A stretch of 64,000 nt of DNA. Origin: Clostridiales bacterium oral taxon 876 str. F0540 (GTDB taxonomy: Bacteria > Bacillota > Clostridia > Clostridiales > Clostridiaceae). The notes beneath the pieces were generated by a model. The model had not been told where the DNA came from and made no database searches. It worked only from the letters and a program-made list of their open reading frames with translations. The stretch lies in NCBI GenBank assembly GCA_000466585.1, contig KE993508.1, forward strand, positions 394,811 through 458,810. The letters run 5' to 3'. The translations under genes and the position numbers were made by a program. Below are positions 28,376 through 38,790 of this stretch, in pieces (the stretch's first letter is position 1; each line of letters begins with the position of its first letter).

Positions 28376-31300
28376 ACATATATATGTCCGAAAACTCTAT
28401 ATTCAAACTTTTATCAAATTTTGATTCAGGGACTTCTTTGTAGATAAAATCGTTATTTATATTTTCTGAAGCTACAGTTTTTGAAGGGAACATTATGATA
28501 AATTCTGTACCTTCACCAAGCTTACTCTTAGCTTCAATTTTACCACCATGCATTTCCACTAAGGATTTCACTAAGGAAAGACCTATACCGCTACCTTCGC
28601 TTCTTCTTGTCATGGATTTATCTACTTGAGCAAAACGTTCGAATATAAATTCAAGCTTATCCTCAGGAATACCTATACCTGAATCTTTTACTGATATTTC
28701 AACAAACTCATCTTTATCATATACATTTACATCTATACTTCCACCTTCATTAGTAAACTTTACCGCATTTGAAAGTATATTGAGCATAATTCTTTCAAGT
28801 TTTTCTTCATCATAACAAATTATTTTCTCCTCAACATCTGTATCAAAAGTAATTGCTATGTTTTTAGACTTAATATATTCGGCCACAGATTGAGTTATTT
28901 CTTCAACAGCATAAATAATATTTCCCTTAACCAGATTTAAACTAATATATCCCCCGTTTACCTTTGTCATATCAATCAGATTGTTTATTAGTCTTAAAAG
29001 TCTTAAGGAATTTTGATTCATAATGCTTAAATAGTATTTTATTTTGTCCTCTCCCATCTTTGTATCACCTGATAAAGTTCCCATCAGCTGAATAGTACTG
29101 CAAATAACGTTTAATGGTGTTCTTAGCTCATGTGACAAGTTAGTGAAAAATTCGGTCCTAAGCTTGTCATACTCCATAAGCTCTTCAACTTTTCTACTGC
29201 TTTCAATATTTTTTTCATTTAAATTTTTCACCTTTTTATTTGCCTTAGCAATATCATGTATCAGCTTGATTTCCTTACTAACTGATTGCTTAAGAGCAAT
29301 CAAAGTATTTATTCTCGCATTTAGCTCATGCTTGTTAAAAGGCTTCACCAAATAATCATTAGCTCCACACTCAAAGGACACTACTAAATTCTCAAGCTTG
29401 TTGTCTGCGGTCATTATTAAGATTGGAAGCTCAAATAAGGAATATTTTTCTCTTACAAAATTACAAACCTCATAGCCTAATAAATCAGGCATCATCATAT
29501 CCAATATAATAAGATCAAAATCTTTTTGGTCTTCCAATACTTTCAAGGCATCTTTTCCATTATATGCATTAACTATTGAAAATTTATCGCCCTTGAGGAA
29601 TCCTTCTAATACTTTATGATTTATATATTCATCATCAACTATAAGAATCTTATTTTTCTTGCTAGCATCATTAATCTCTTTAGTAACATTTTTACCTAAC
29701 GTTTCGTTATAATCCTTATTTTGAATATAATTATCATAAAAAGATATTTCATCATTTATAAGCTGTTCTTCACTGCATAGAGGAAGAGTGAAACTAAATA
29801 CACTGCCTTCTCCTTCCTTGGAAGAAACATGAATACTGCCGCCATGAAGTTCAATTAAATTTTTTGTAATATAAAGCCCTAGTCCAGTACCTCCATATTT
29901 TTCTCCTATGCCATCAACTTGCTCATAAATAGAGAATATTTTGTTTAGTTTATCTTTCGGTATGCCGATACCTGTATCCTGTATACAAATCTCAATAAAA
30001 TTATTTATTATTTTATAAGAAATAGTGATTTTACCTTTGTGCGTAAACTTAATAGCATTTCCTATCAAATTGTAAAAAATCTGCTGTACCCTGTCCTCAT
30101 CACCAAAAACATAAGGCACATCTCCTTCTATCAAATTCTCAATTTTGATATTTTTATTGGCGTTTAAAGCATTAGAAAATTTTATAACTATATCTACTGC
30201 CTTTTTTATGTTAACTGGCTTTCTGCAAAGAATCACATTACCATTCTTAAGTTTTGAAAATATCATAATGTCATTAACTAAATTTGATAAACGTTTTGCG
30301 CTGCTATTTATTAAAAGCAAGTCTTCCTTTTGTTCAAAATAAATAATACTATTTCCATTAATTAAGCTTTCAGATAAACCAATAATTCCATTTAAAGGAG
30401 TCTTAAGCTCATGTGACGTCATAGCTAAAAAATCATCTTTCAAATTGTTTAATGATTTTAATTTTTCGCTCATATCCTCAATATTAGAAAGAGCAAGAGA
30501 CTGTCTTTCAGCTAAAATGAAAGAGCTGCATACAATAAATATAAGTGTTCCTAAAGGAGCAAATGAACCGGTTAAAATAATACTATACTCATATAATATG
30601 TCATTAATTCTAGTTAAAAGTAATGAAAATAGAGCAATAACTATAACATGATCGCTTTGATTCCCGAAAACATATACTTTTGAGATTTTAAAAATTAAAT
30701 ATAACAAAATAATCATTGTTAAGACTTCAAACGGGAATATTAAATCCGAGTAATATTTCCAAGGGCTTAGAAGAACCAATATACCATAGATATATGCTGA
30801 ATACTTAGTACCCTTAACAACTTTTGGTGTCAAAATTCCCTTATAAAATTCATTTATGAAAAGTACAATAAACGGTATATATAAATAAAATGTCCAATGC
30901 ATTATTTTGCCTGAAATAAAATAACTAAAATCAGGAAAAATGCAAATAAAAAATCTTTCCCCTAAAAATAATGTTCTTATTGCTACTATTAAGCAAACTA
31001 TTGCAAAGTATAATGTCGACTTGTCCTTTTTTCTTTTGATAAACAGTCCAAAATTATAAATTGCAGCAACAAAGGTTCCTCCAAAAATAAATAGGTCAAA
31101 GGCCAGCTTTATGTTGTTATACTTATTTATCTGCGAATATTCACCTATTGATATGTTATCCACATAGCTGTATTTTGAATAAAAATTACTTACTTGCAGA
31201 ACTAAATCAATCTCTCCATTTTGAGCGTACACTCCACCTGATTTTGGCAAGAGTTGAGGTTTCATGGTATTTTTATCTTTACTTACTGTTCCTACAGATA

Positions 31301-31712
31301 TTACTTCTCTGCCATTAGCCCATAATTTATAGGCACTTTGCAGAAAATCTATTCTTATAGAGTAAATATCTGTTTTATTATCTACAAGTATTTTAAGCTT
31401 ATAGGTCCCATAACCGTTATCTTCAAAATATCCAGGTATATAATTGTATTTTTTGACACTCTGTAGGGCACCTTCAAAGTCCTTAGGCTCAAGTAAATTA
31501 TTATCATAATATTCCCATTCGCCTTGAAGCTTAACAATACCATCCTTACTAAAATCCCAGCCTCTTAGATCTATTACTCCTGCTCTTGCATTTATTGCAA
31601 CCTTTTTAGATTCTCCCACTCTTGAACTATATTTTATTAACAAAGTTAAAACAGTTAGGATTACAAGAAGAAATATAAAAAGTTTCGTTAAATTATATCT
31701 AGTTTTTCTCAT
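28374..31712 (-). CDS. hybrid sensor histidine kinase, 7TMR-DISM sensor with HK-REC-HK architecture
   Basis: 1112 residues. An N-terminal membrane segment (~9-28) precedes an extracellular beta domain of DISMED2 type (~45-190) and a seven-helix 7TMR-DISM region (~195-400). Then comes a complete kinase (MTSHELKTPLNG, His ~432; ATPase motifs IQDTGIGIPKDK and GGTGLGLYI), a receiver domain (ILIVDDEYINHK; phospho-acceptor Asp in ILDMMMPDLLG, ~737; KPF), and a second complete kinase (NLSHELRTPLNV, His ~859; KDSGIGIPEDK; EGSGIGLSL). The 7TMR-DISM family is thought to sense small extracellular carbohydrates or related ligands. Two intact kinase cores around one receiver allow internal phosphorelay. 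There is no output domain and no adjacent regulator, so the partner is encoded elsewhere. Confidence 0.93.
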   Translation of the reverse strand: MRKTRYNLTKLFIFLLVILTVLTLLIKYSSRVGESKKVAINARAGVIDLRGWDFSKDGIVKLQGEWEYYDNNLLEPKDFEGALQSVKKYNYIPGYFEDNGYGTYKLKILVDNKTDIYSIRIDFLQSAYKLWANGREVISVGTVSKDKNTMKPQLLPKSGGVYAQNGEIDLVLQVSNFYSKYSYVDNISIGEYSQINKYNNIKLAFDLFIFGGTFVAAIYNFGLFIKRKKDKSTLYFAIVCLIVAIRTLFLGERFFICIFPDFSYFISGKIMHWTFYLYIPFIVLFINEFYKGILTPKVVKGTKYSAYIYGILVLLSPWKYYSDLIFPFEVLTMIILLYLIFKISKVYVFGNQSDHVIVIALFSLLLTRINDILYEYSIILTGSFAPLGTLIFIVCSSFILAERQSLALSNIEDMSEKLKSLNNLKDDFLAMTSHELKTPLNGIIGLSESLINGNSIIYFEQKEDLLLINSSAKRLSNLVNDIMIFSKLKNGNVILCRKPVNIKKAVDIVIKFSNALNANKNIKIENLIEGDVPYVFGDEDRVQQIFYNLIGNAIKFTHKGKITISYKIINNFIEICIQDTGIGIPKDKLNKIFSIYEQVDGIGEKYGGTGLGLYITKNLIELHGGSIHVSSKEGEGSVFSFTLPLCSEEQLINDEISFYDNYIQNKDYNETLGKNVTKEINDASKKNKILIVDDEYINHKVLEGFLKGDKFSIVNAYNGKDALKVLEDQKDFDLIILDMMMPDLLGYEVCNFVREKYSLFELPILIMTADNKLENLVVSFECGANDYLVKPFNKHELNARINTLIALKQSVSKEIKLIHDIAKANKKVKNLNEKNIESSRKVEELMEYDKLRTEFFTNLSHELRTPLNVICSTIQLMGTLSGDTKMGEDKIKYYLSIMNQNSLRLLRLINNLIDMTKVNGGYISLNLVKGNIIYAVEEITQSVAEYIKSKNIAITFDTDVEEKIICYDEEKLERIMLNILSNAVKFTNEGGSIDVNVYDKDEFVEISVKDSGIGIPEDKLEFIFERFAQVDKSMTRRSEGSGIGLSLVKSLVEMHGGKIEAKSKLGEGTEFIIMFPSKTVASENINNDFIYKEVPESKFDKSLNIEFSDIYM

Positions 31713-31810
31713 TACTACCTCACAAGCTTCTTCAACATCTTATCGTTATTATTAGACATAATTATACAACATGTTCCAATATTTTTAAATACAGATACAT
31801 CATATAGTGC

Positions 31811-31840
31811 AAAAAAATGGACGATACATTGTATCGTCCA
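31811..31840 (-). terminator. terminator of the gene at 31851-32228
   Basis: Near-perfect palindrome with arms TGGACGATACA and TGTATCGTCCA followed by seven T on the minus strand. Confidence 0.9.
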
Positions 31841-31850
31841 CTAATAATTA

Positions 31851-32228
31851 TCATTGCATAAGTATATGTTTTCCCTTTAGTAATTGCTTTACAACTTCAT
31901 ATAAGGCATCACAATAATTTGCTTGAAATTCGGAATCTGCCTCTGCATCCCTTCCATTTAAGTCTTTCCAAGCAATTTTAACTCTATATCTGCCAGAAGC
32001 TATTTCCGGAATTGGAAATTGGCCAGTAAAATCTTGAATTATCTCCATTAGTTCACCGATTTTTAATGCAAAGCCATATTCAATGAGCATTCCTTCTTCG
32101 TTCTTCATACCTTTTCTATATTCATCTCTTACATACTCTTTAGTTAATCCAGTTGCAAGGGATAAAAGTGTTATTCTGTCTTCTAAATCAACTTCTTTTA
32201 ATTGACTGGCAAGTAAATGCTGTTTCAT
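31851..32228 (-). CDS. hypothetical protein, 125 residues
   Basis: Not recognised. The soluble product begins with a mostly helical, charged half (LEDRITLLSLATGLTKEYVRDEYRK) and continues with a beta-rich part (YRVKIAWKDLNGRDAEADSEF) followed by a helix. It has no signal peptide, membrane segment or cysteine cluster. AAAAAGGAG precedes the ATG at good distance and a strong terminator follows, so the gene is probably real and monocistronic. The GLTKEYVRDEYRKG segment might pack like a helix-turn-helix, but I would not call it DNA-binding. Confidence 0.7.
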   Translation of the reverse strand: MKQHLLASQLKEVDLEDRITLLSLATGLTKEYVRDEYRKGMKNEEGMLIEYGFALKIGELMEIIQDFTGQFPIPEIASGRYRVKIAWKDLNGRDAEADSEFQANYCDALYEVVKQLLKGKHILMQ

Positions 32229-32354
32229 GATTTTCTCTCCTTTTTCTACAATTATTAAAATTATAATTAAATTTAATAATATCTTTTTATATGTTTATAA
32301 TATCAATCAATAGAATTATTTGTCAATAATGATTATTAACTATCAAGATGAATC

Positions 32355-33101
32355 CTATTTTTTAATTGATATACTGAGTTCATCTCCCCTTCTGGATATT
32401 TCAAATATATTTATATCTTTTTCTCTATGCTTTTTAGAAAACTGTTTTATTATATTGTAATCTTCTCTAAAATGCATAGGAATAAATACCTGCGGATTTA
32501 TATTATTGATAAAATAATCTGCACCTAACGCATAGCTATCTTTTAGTCTTGGATCTACAGGGAAAAAAGCAATATCTATTCTTTCATTTTTAAGCTTTTC
32601 GATTTCTTTCTTAAAATCTACTTCCTGTTTTCTATTATCTTCATCACTTTCATCATACCAGTGCCACCAATTTAAATCGCCAGCATGGAATATTATAGTA
32701 TCCTTAAGAGTAATTAAAAACGAAACTCCAAGATCTGTAGAACCAAAAGCTTTTATACCGATTTCACCAACAGATATATTTTCATCCTTAGTTATCATAT
32801 ATATGTCATCAACCTTGTTATCAATTCTTATATCACTGCTTAATATATATTTTATATTTGGATTTACTTCCTTCCATTTTAAAACAATTCTATTATAATG
32901 ATCCGGATGACTGTGGGAAACAAAAACAAGAATTTGTTTCTGAGAAGCTAAATCCTCTTCTCCTATAGCACCATTCGATGCATTTTTACTCCCATTCTCT
33001 ACGGTATCCAGATAATAATCAAAAATCAAAATATTATTTTCTGTTTCAACTTTAAAAGCACTGTTATATAGATAATTTATCTTAATTATAGATTCTTTCA
33101 T
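32355..33101 (-). CDS. MBL-fold metallo-hydrolase, UlaG-like
   Basis: 248 residues of the metallo-beta-lactamase fold. The metal-binding motif is SHSHPDHYNRIV (HxHxDH); further ligands lie in HAGDLNWWHW and in IPMHFRED near the C-terminus. The short length and the HAGD...W signature resemble UlaG/YtnP-type or tRNase-Z-like small hydrolases acting on phosphoesters or lactones; the substrate is not determinable. Cytoplasmic, no signal peptide. The ATG is preceded by GAGGTG. It is divergent from the VOC gene at 33234 across ~130 bp, and the two could share regulation. Confidence 0.87.
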   Translation of the reverse strand: MKESIIKINYLYNSAFKVETENNILIFDYYLDTVENGSKNASNGAIGEEDLASQKQILVFVSHSHPDHYNRIVLKWKEVNPNIKYILSSDIRIDNKVDDIYMITKDENISVGEIGIKAFGSTDLGVSFLITLKDTIIFHAGDLNWWHWYDESDEDNRKQEVDFKKEIEKLKNERIDIAFFPVDPRLKDSYALGADYFINNINPQVFIPMHFREDYNIIKQFSKKHREKDINIFEISRRGDELSISIKK

Positions 33102-33233
33102 AAAAATTCACCTCAATTCCTATATTTTCTATATTATAACATTATAATAATTTTTAAACATAAAATCTTTTTAATATTTCCTTAATAAGCTATAATACAT
33201 ATAGTATTTATAAATGGTGAAAGGAGCTGGATT

Positions 33234-33605
33234 ATGAAATTCAAATTTGATCATAATAATATTAATGTTTTTGACCTTCAAAAAAGTGTAAACTTTTATA
33301 AGGAAGCTTTAGGGTTTGAAGTAGTCAGAACCTATGAGCCTGAAGACAAGGGTTTTAAACTTGTTTATATAGGAGATGGCGTTTCAGCGCACAAATTAGA
33401 ACTAACCTGGCTTAGAGACAGAACGGAACCTTACAATTTAGGAGACAATGAGATTCATCTATGCGTAACTGTTGATGACTATGAAGCTGCTCATAAACTT
33501 CATAAAAAGATGAACTGCATCTGTTACGAAAATTACGGCATGGGACTTTATTTTATAAATGACCCTGATGGATATTGGATAGAAATTTTACCTTCTAATA
33601 GATAA
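33234..33605 (+). CDS. VOC (glyoxalase-I-like) metalloenzyme
   Basis: 123 residues forming the two beta-alpha-beta-beta-beta repeats of the vicinal-oxygen-chelate superfamily. The expected metal ligands are present in order: His7 in KFDHNNINV, Glu in HKLELTWL (~56), His in NEIHLCV (~75) and Glu in YWIEILPS (~118). The DPDGYWIEI ending is typical of lactoylglutathione lyase-like proteins. Clostridia usually lack glutathione, so the thiol partner or true substrate is uncertain. GGTGAAAGGAG precedes the ATG. A bidirectional terminator follows. Confidence 0.88.
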   Translation: MKFKFDHNNINVFDLQKSVNFYKEALGFEVVRTYEPEDKGFKLVYIGDGVSAHKLELTWLRDRTEPYNLGDNEIHLCVTVDDYEAAHKLHKKMNCICYENYGMGLYFINDPDGYWIEILPSNR

Positions 33606-33610
33606 TATTA

Positions 33611-33650
33611 AAAAACTGCTGGTGTAAAAATGCACCAGCAGTTTTCTTTT
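33611..33650. terminator. bidirectional terminator
   Basis: AAAACTGCTGGTG and CACCAGCAGTTTT arms around an 8-nt loop, A-run on one side and T-run on the other, between convergent genes. Confidence 0.9.
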
Positions 33651-33665
33651 ACAGTTATTTAAAAT

Positions 33666-36600
33666 TTAAAGTGTTTTTTTCTTTCTTCTAAATATAATTA
33701 GCCCCAAACCGGACGCAGCTATTAAGGCTCCAATTGCAACAAGCAGACTACTGTCTAAGAAGGAACCAGTCTTTGGAATTATAGTTCCATTAGTGCCTGA
33801 TGCGTTAGTTTCCTGATCGTCAGTTGTGACGGCTCCTCCAATTTGCTTTTCAATATAAATATTAGAGAAGAAATAGTCACTACAGTGATTTATTAATACT
33901 TCTAGATAACCATCCTTATCAACTTTTATCGGCCCTGCAATTTTTTCTATTTTTTCTTCTGGTGCATTATAATAATAAAAATATGCTTCGTCTTCTAAAT
34001 CAATTTTTGAAGCATCCAGCTTAACTCTAACAGTAAATGGTGCCGGAAGTACTCCATTATCTTTAAATGAAATAATTTGTGCCTTAAAATCATATTTTTC
34101 TATAGCATCCTTATACTTTGACTGTGTATTTAAAGCTAAATCTACATCTCCATGAATATTCTCTTTGTTAATTTCACTAAGCTTGAAGGAGTATTCTAGT
34201 ATCATTCCATTACTGTTTACAACAAATCTTAGTTTCTTGCTGCTCTTAGCTAATGCACTGTTATCTAAAATACTTTCAAAGAAGTCTCTTGGTATAGATG
34301 TAGTATTATTTAGAGTAACAACTATATCATCAATATTTGAGGCTGCTATAGCATTAACTAAATCTGATAAAGTAGAGCCATTATTATCTAAAGCGGCTCT
34401 AATTGAAAACTTAACTGTGTTAGAGGTTTTATGTCCTACTGCATCAACAGCAGTTGCAGTTAGTTCATGCTCTCCTAAAATATTAATAACTTCACCATTA
34501 TAAGGCTTTCCGTCTAGGCTTACTTCCAAGGTTCCCTCATCTGTAGTAACATTAGCTAAAGCCTTATTATTGTAGGTATTTCCGTTAACAATACCTTCGA
34601 TATTTATACTTGGTGCTGTTGCATCAATAGTAAAGTTTACTGCTTTAGAAGCTGTGTTTCCTGCTTTGTCTACAGCAGTAACTTCTAACTTATGTTGTCC
34701 TTCTTCCTCTGTACTTCCACCTTTATATTCCTTACCATCAAGTTTCATTGAAACAGAATCACTGTTTGTATCTTCTACAGTAATACTTGGCATTACACTA
34801 TCTTTATAAGTTTCCCCCTCTTTCACTTCACTAATTGATATTACTGGAGGAGTTTTGTCAATCGTAAAACTTACCAGCCTATCAGAATTATTTCCTGCAG
34901 CATCAGTTACAGTTATTTCAAGTGTATGAGTGCCTTCAGATCCTACAGTTTCTCCCTTGTACTCTTTATTGTCGAGCTTCATTGTAAGAGTAGAAGTATT
35001 GGTATCTTGGAAAGTTACCTTTGGAGTTATACTATCCTTATAGAACTTTCCATCTTCTACACCATCAACAATTATTAAAGGATTAGTCTTATCAATGATG
35101 AAGGTTACAGATTTAGAAGCCGTGTTTCCTGCTTTATCTAAAGAAACAACTTCTAACTTATGCTGCCCTTCTGCATTAATATCTTCCCCTTTATAAGCAA
35201 CTCCATCTAATTTTACTGTTGTAGTTGTTTCTATTAAATCCTTAACCTCAACTTCAGCCTTAACTTTATCCTTATAGAAGGCTTTATCTTCTATACCTTT
35301 AATTATTATTTCTGGGGCAGTTTTATAAATATTTTTAACTTCTGACTGTGTAACTTCACTTATATTTCCAGCAGCATCTATAGCTCTTGCGTAGATTTTT
35401 GTATTTGCTTCTACTTCAAAAGGCTCAGAATACTTCTTCCAAGTATTATTATCCAAGCTATATTCCATTGCTGCCATATCGCTATCTAAAGCATCAGATG
35501 TTAATGTTACTTCTACATTTTTATTAGTAAACTCTGTAGTGCTTAAACTTATCTTTGGAGCTTTAGGTGCTGTTGTATCATAGTTTACTGTAACTTCCTT
35601 TATTTGAGGATTTCCAGCACTATCTACAGCAGCTATTTTAATATTATTTTCACCTTCTGTAAGATTTATATCACAGCTGTACACTCCGCCTTCAAGCTTT
35701 ATTTCTACTTCTTCAGGAGTTTCTTTATTATTTAAAATAACTCCTTGAGCGCCAAATAATAAGCCTGAAGCATCTTTTACATTCCATTTCAAAGTATATT
35801 TGCCTTGATTTGTTACATTAGGTGAAACTACTGTTATCTCTGGAGCTGTTAAATCAAGTTTAACAGGCATTACCAACTTTTGCAGTTTGCTACCTTCAAA
35901 ATCTATATTAGAAGTAATGCTAATATAATATTGCCCTTCAGGAGCAGCTACAAATTTACCTTTCTTAGCATTATATACAGTTCCATCCCAAAGCCATTCT
36001 GGTTTTGTAAGAGGCCCTGCTGCATCATAATTATCCTTAACTACATTATCTTCTAAAGCTAACTGACGAATAACCTTCTTTTTACTGTCTAATACTTGTA
36101 TAGTTAAGTTTTTACTATTTCTTAAAAAGTCAAGTACAGGCATACAGTTATCAAACAGCTTATCTCCATTTGGTGAAAAAGCTATATTATTTTCATTAAA
36201 TAATAACTTATTACCATTTTGACTTATACCTGCAATTCCTAAAGGAATAGGAGTATCTATTGTGTCATTACTTATAGCACCATAAATGCCAGTAGTCTTT
36301 AAGACTGAATTCCCTTTCCACATAGGACTGTCAATAATCAACGGTTTAGACCAGTCCCCGTAGAATCCTATGTAAGGAATGTTTAATGCCGGAATTCCTG
36401 CCTCGCTGCTTATAAATCTAACATAACCTTCAACAAACTGTTCTGATTTTAAGCTGTCTGGTAGATTTATTGATACCTTAACTTGTGCATCTCCTCCTGC
36501 GGGAACTTCTATCATCTTACTGTCAAATTCGACTTGAGCTCCATCAATTTTCACCTCATAGCTCATAGATGATGGATTATTTTTAGTAGGAAGCAGCTGT

Positions 36601-38738
36601 TCTATTTCTGTATATGCTCCACCAAGGGTGTCCAAATTATAGCTTGCAGTCTTATCACCATAATTATGAAGCTTTAGCTCAAATTCTGTTTTCTTTCCTA
36701 TTTGTTTAAGTGCTAATGTGGAGTTTCCATTTGAATCTGTAATAAGAACTTTATTTTTAAGCGCATTATCTAATTGAAGTAATCCAGCGCCCTGCCTTCT
36801 TGGTGAATAAGGTACATTCGGATGAGCCTTGTCCATTTCCACTTTAGTGGTTTGAATTGCTGTTGCTTTCGCTAAGTCAACTAACTGTCTCTTCTGTATA
36901 TCAGGCATTGTATTTTTAAGATTCTGAAGTATTAGAGCTTCCGCACCAGAGGTGTGCGGTGTTGCCATAGAGGTACCGCTCATTATTTCATACTGATTAT
37001 TATTTACTGTAGAATAAATGTTTCCTCCGGGAGCAGATAATTGAGGTTTAAAATCTAAGTTTGGAGTAGGTCCCCAGGAAGTAAAGTCTGACATATCATT
37101 TGCTGTTGGATTTGGTATTGAAACCTGCTTATTCTTAAATGAAACTTTAACACAACTATCTATAGCTTTTTTAAGTTTAAGCCCATCAGAATTTCTAATA
37201 AATATTGCCGGTATCTTAACCTCTGGATCTGTAGCCATACTTATTAAGGTTTCATCCTTATTTGAATTATAAATAATTACTCCAGCAGCCTTTGCAATTT
37301 GAGCATTAAGTTTTTTATCAATAAATGATATTTCTCCTCTACTTATTAGTGCAATCTTTCCTGTTAAATCTTTACCATCAAGTTCATCTGCTTTGCCTAA
37401 TCCGCAGTCTACCACTTCATACTCTGAATTTAAAACCCCAACAGGGTTTATTTCAGAAGTTAAATATGGCATTGCAGTTTTACCAGTTGAATAATCTAAT
37501 GCACTGCAGATTAAATTACTGTTGTCATAAGAAGCAACAGTTAAAGCATCCTTTGAAGTACCCGGTGCATCTACTGTAGAAGTATCTACTACCCCTTTAT
37601 ATTTGTTTGGATAGGTAGAGTAATATGAGTTTCCTGAAGCAGTAACAACAAGTACACCATTATCTACTGCATTTTTTATTGCCACTTGCTCTGGGTCTTC
37701 TGGATCCTGAAAACCTGCAGTTGAGCCAATACTCATATTTATAACATCTGCACCATGCGCAACAGAAGCATCAATAGCTGCAACTATATCATCTGAATAG
37801 GCTATTTCTGAGCCATCTGGCGAGTTTGAAAAAACCTTCATAGCTAAAAGCTGTGCTTCGGGTGCTACACCTTGAATAGCCTTATTCTTTTTAACCTCTG
37901 CTTCGCTTCCATTAGCTGCAACTATACCTGCAACATGCATGCCATGCATGCTTGTACTTCTATCGACAATATCTTGATTTCTGTCAGCAAAATTATAACC
38001 GTATGGAACTTTGTCAGTATAATATTTTCCTGGGTCATTATTGTTTAAAACTGAATTATCTCTACTTAGTTTTTCTTTAGATGAATCTGTAATCTTCATA
38101 TCCTTGTGAGTATAATCAATACCTGTATCAATAATCGATACAACCATTCCCTCACCTTTTAACCCAGTATCCTTCCACGCTTCGTATACCTGCGTCAAGC
38201 TTTTTGCCGAAGTCATATCCTGCTTGTACACATTCACTTCAGTAACTCTTTTGACTCCAGATATATTTTTTATTTTGTCTAACTCTCCTCTTTGAACCGA
38301 CATGCTGAATCCATTTACAAGGTAGCTGTATCTGTGTTCTATTTTAGCTCCCTTTAATTGAGATGCCTTCTGTATTATCTTATCCTGCTTGCTTTTTTGA
38401 GCATCAATTTCCTTTTGCTTGGTGTTTATTTCTGCTTTTACATTTTTACTGCCACTGCTTTTAAGCGGATCTTTTTGCAATACTGCTTTATCATCCAGCT
38501 GAACAATTACTCTAATCTTGTCATCGGGGTTATTATGACTTCTCGGCAGATTATCATTAAAGCTTTTGTCTTGCTTATCTGCTTCAATATTTTTCACAGC
38601 CTTATTAACAATATAGTTTATAATTGCGTCTCTTCCTATACTCTGAGCCTTACCTCTATAGCTTACCCCTCCACCCACTGAACTTAAAAAAGTAATTGTC
38701 ATAATTCCAGCTATTATTTTGCAATTACGTTTGTTCAC
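33666..38738 (-). CDS. sortase-anchored subtilisin-family (S8) surface protease
   Basis: 1690 residues from the chosen start. Signal peptide (~1-35), I9 propeptide-like region (IRVIVQLDDKAV to KRVTEVNVYKQ), then an S8 protease with Asp in IIDTGIDYTHKD (~207), His in MHGMHVAG (~261), a PA-domain insertion, and Ser in SGTSMATPHTSG (~588). C5a-peptidase-type Fn3 domains follow, then about four ~83-residue Ig-like repeats (AGNTASK...FTIDKT), the pre-anchor NHCSDYF domain, and IPKTG (~1654) with membrane stretch and RRKKK. It should be covalently wall-bound and degrade extracellular proteins. I prefer the GTG at 38738 (AGGAG nine bases upstream, signal peptide immediately after) to longer in-frame starts, whose region contains a promoter. 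It is a paralogue of the downstream-anchored-free protease encoded at 38883-42674. Confidence 0.93.
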   Translation of the reverse strand: MNKRNCKIIAGIMTITFLSSVGGGVSYRGKAQSIGRDAIINYIVNKAVKNIEADKQDKSFNDNLPRSHNNPDDKIRVIVQLDDKAVLQKDPLKSSGSKNVKAEINTKQKEIDAQKSKQDKIIQKASQLKGAKIEHRYSYLVNGFSMSVQRGELDKIKNISGVKRVTEVNVYKQDMTSAKSLTQVYEAWKDTGLKGEGMVVSIIDTGIDYTHKDMKITDSSKEKLSRDNSVLNNNDPGKYYTDKVPYGYNFADRNQDIVDRSTSMHGMHVAGIVAANGSEAEVKKNKAIQGVAPEAQLLAMKVFSNSPDGSEIAYSDDIVAAIDASVAHGADVINMSIGSTAGFQDPEDPEQVAIKNAVDNGVLVVTASGNSYYSTYPNKYKGVVDTSTVDAPGTSKDALTVASYDNSNLICSALDYSTGKTAMPYLTSEINPVGVLNSEYEVVDCGLGKADELDGKDLTGKIALISRGEISFIDKKLNAQIAKAAGVIIYNSNKDETLISMATDPEVKIPAIFIRNSDGLKLKKAIDSCVKVSFKNKQVSIPNPTANDMSDFTSWGPTPNLDFKPQLSAPGGNIYSTVNNNQYEIMSGTSMATPHTSGAEALILQNLKNTMPDIQKRQLVDLAKATAIQTTKVEMDKAHPNVPYSPRRQGAGLLQLDNALKNKVLITDSNGNSTLALKQIGKKTEFELKLHNYGDKTASYNLDTLGGAYTEIEQLLPTKNNPSSMSYEVKIDGAQVEFDSKMIEVPAGGDAQVKVSINLPDSLKSEQFVEGYVRFISSEAGIPALNIPYIGFYGDWSKPLIIDSPMWKGNSVLKTTGIYGAISNDTIDTPIPLGIAGISQNGNKLLFNENNIAFSPNGDKLFDNCMPVLDFLRNSKNLTIQVLDSKKKVIRQLALEDNVVKDNYDAAGPLTKPEWLWDGTVYNAKKGKFVAAPEGQYYISITSNIDFEGSKLQKLVMPVKLDLTAPEITVVSPNVTNQGKYTLKWNVKDASGLLFGAQGVILNNKETPEEVEIKLEGGVYSCDINLTEGENNIKIAAVDSAGNPQIKEVTVNYDTTAPKAPKISLSTTEFTNKNVEVTLTSDALDSDMAAMEYSLDNNTWKKYSEPFEVEANTKIYARAIDAAGNISEVTQSEVKNIYKTAPEIIIKGIEDKAFYKDKVKAEVEVKDLIETTTTVKLDGVAYKGEDINAEGQHKLEVVSLDKAGNTASKSVTFIIDKTNPLIIVDGVEDGKFYKDSITPKVTFQDTNTSTLTMKLDNKEYKGETVGSEGTHTLEITVTDAAGNNSDRLVSFTIDKTPPVISISEVKEGETYKDSVMPSITVEDTNSDSVSMKLDGKEYKGGSTEEEGQHKLEVTAVDKAGNTASKAVNFTIDATAPSINIEGIVNGNTYNNKALANVTTDEGTLEVSLDGKPYNGEVINILGEHELTATAVDAVGHKTSNTVKFSIRAALDNNGSTLSDLVNAIAASNIDDIVVTLNNTTSIPRDFFESILDNSALAKSSKKLRFVVNSNGMILEYSFKLSEINKENIHGDVDLALNTQSKYKDAIEKYDFKAQIISFKDNGVLPAPFTVRVKLDASKIDLEDEAYFYYYNAPEEKIEKIAGPIKVDKDGYLEVLINHCSDYFFSNIYIEKQIGGAVTTDDQETNASGTNGTIIPKTGSFLDSSLLVAIGALIAASGLGLIIFRRKKKTL

Positions 38739-38790
38739 ATTTCTTAACTCCTCTCTTAAGTTTATTACATTTTTTTCCATATGCAATATT

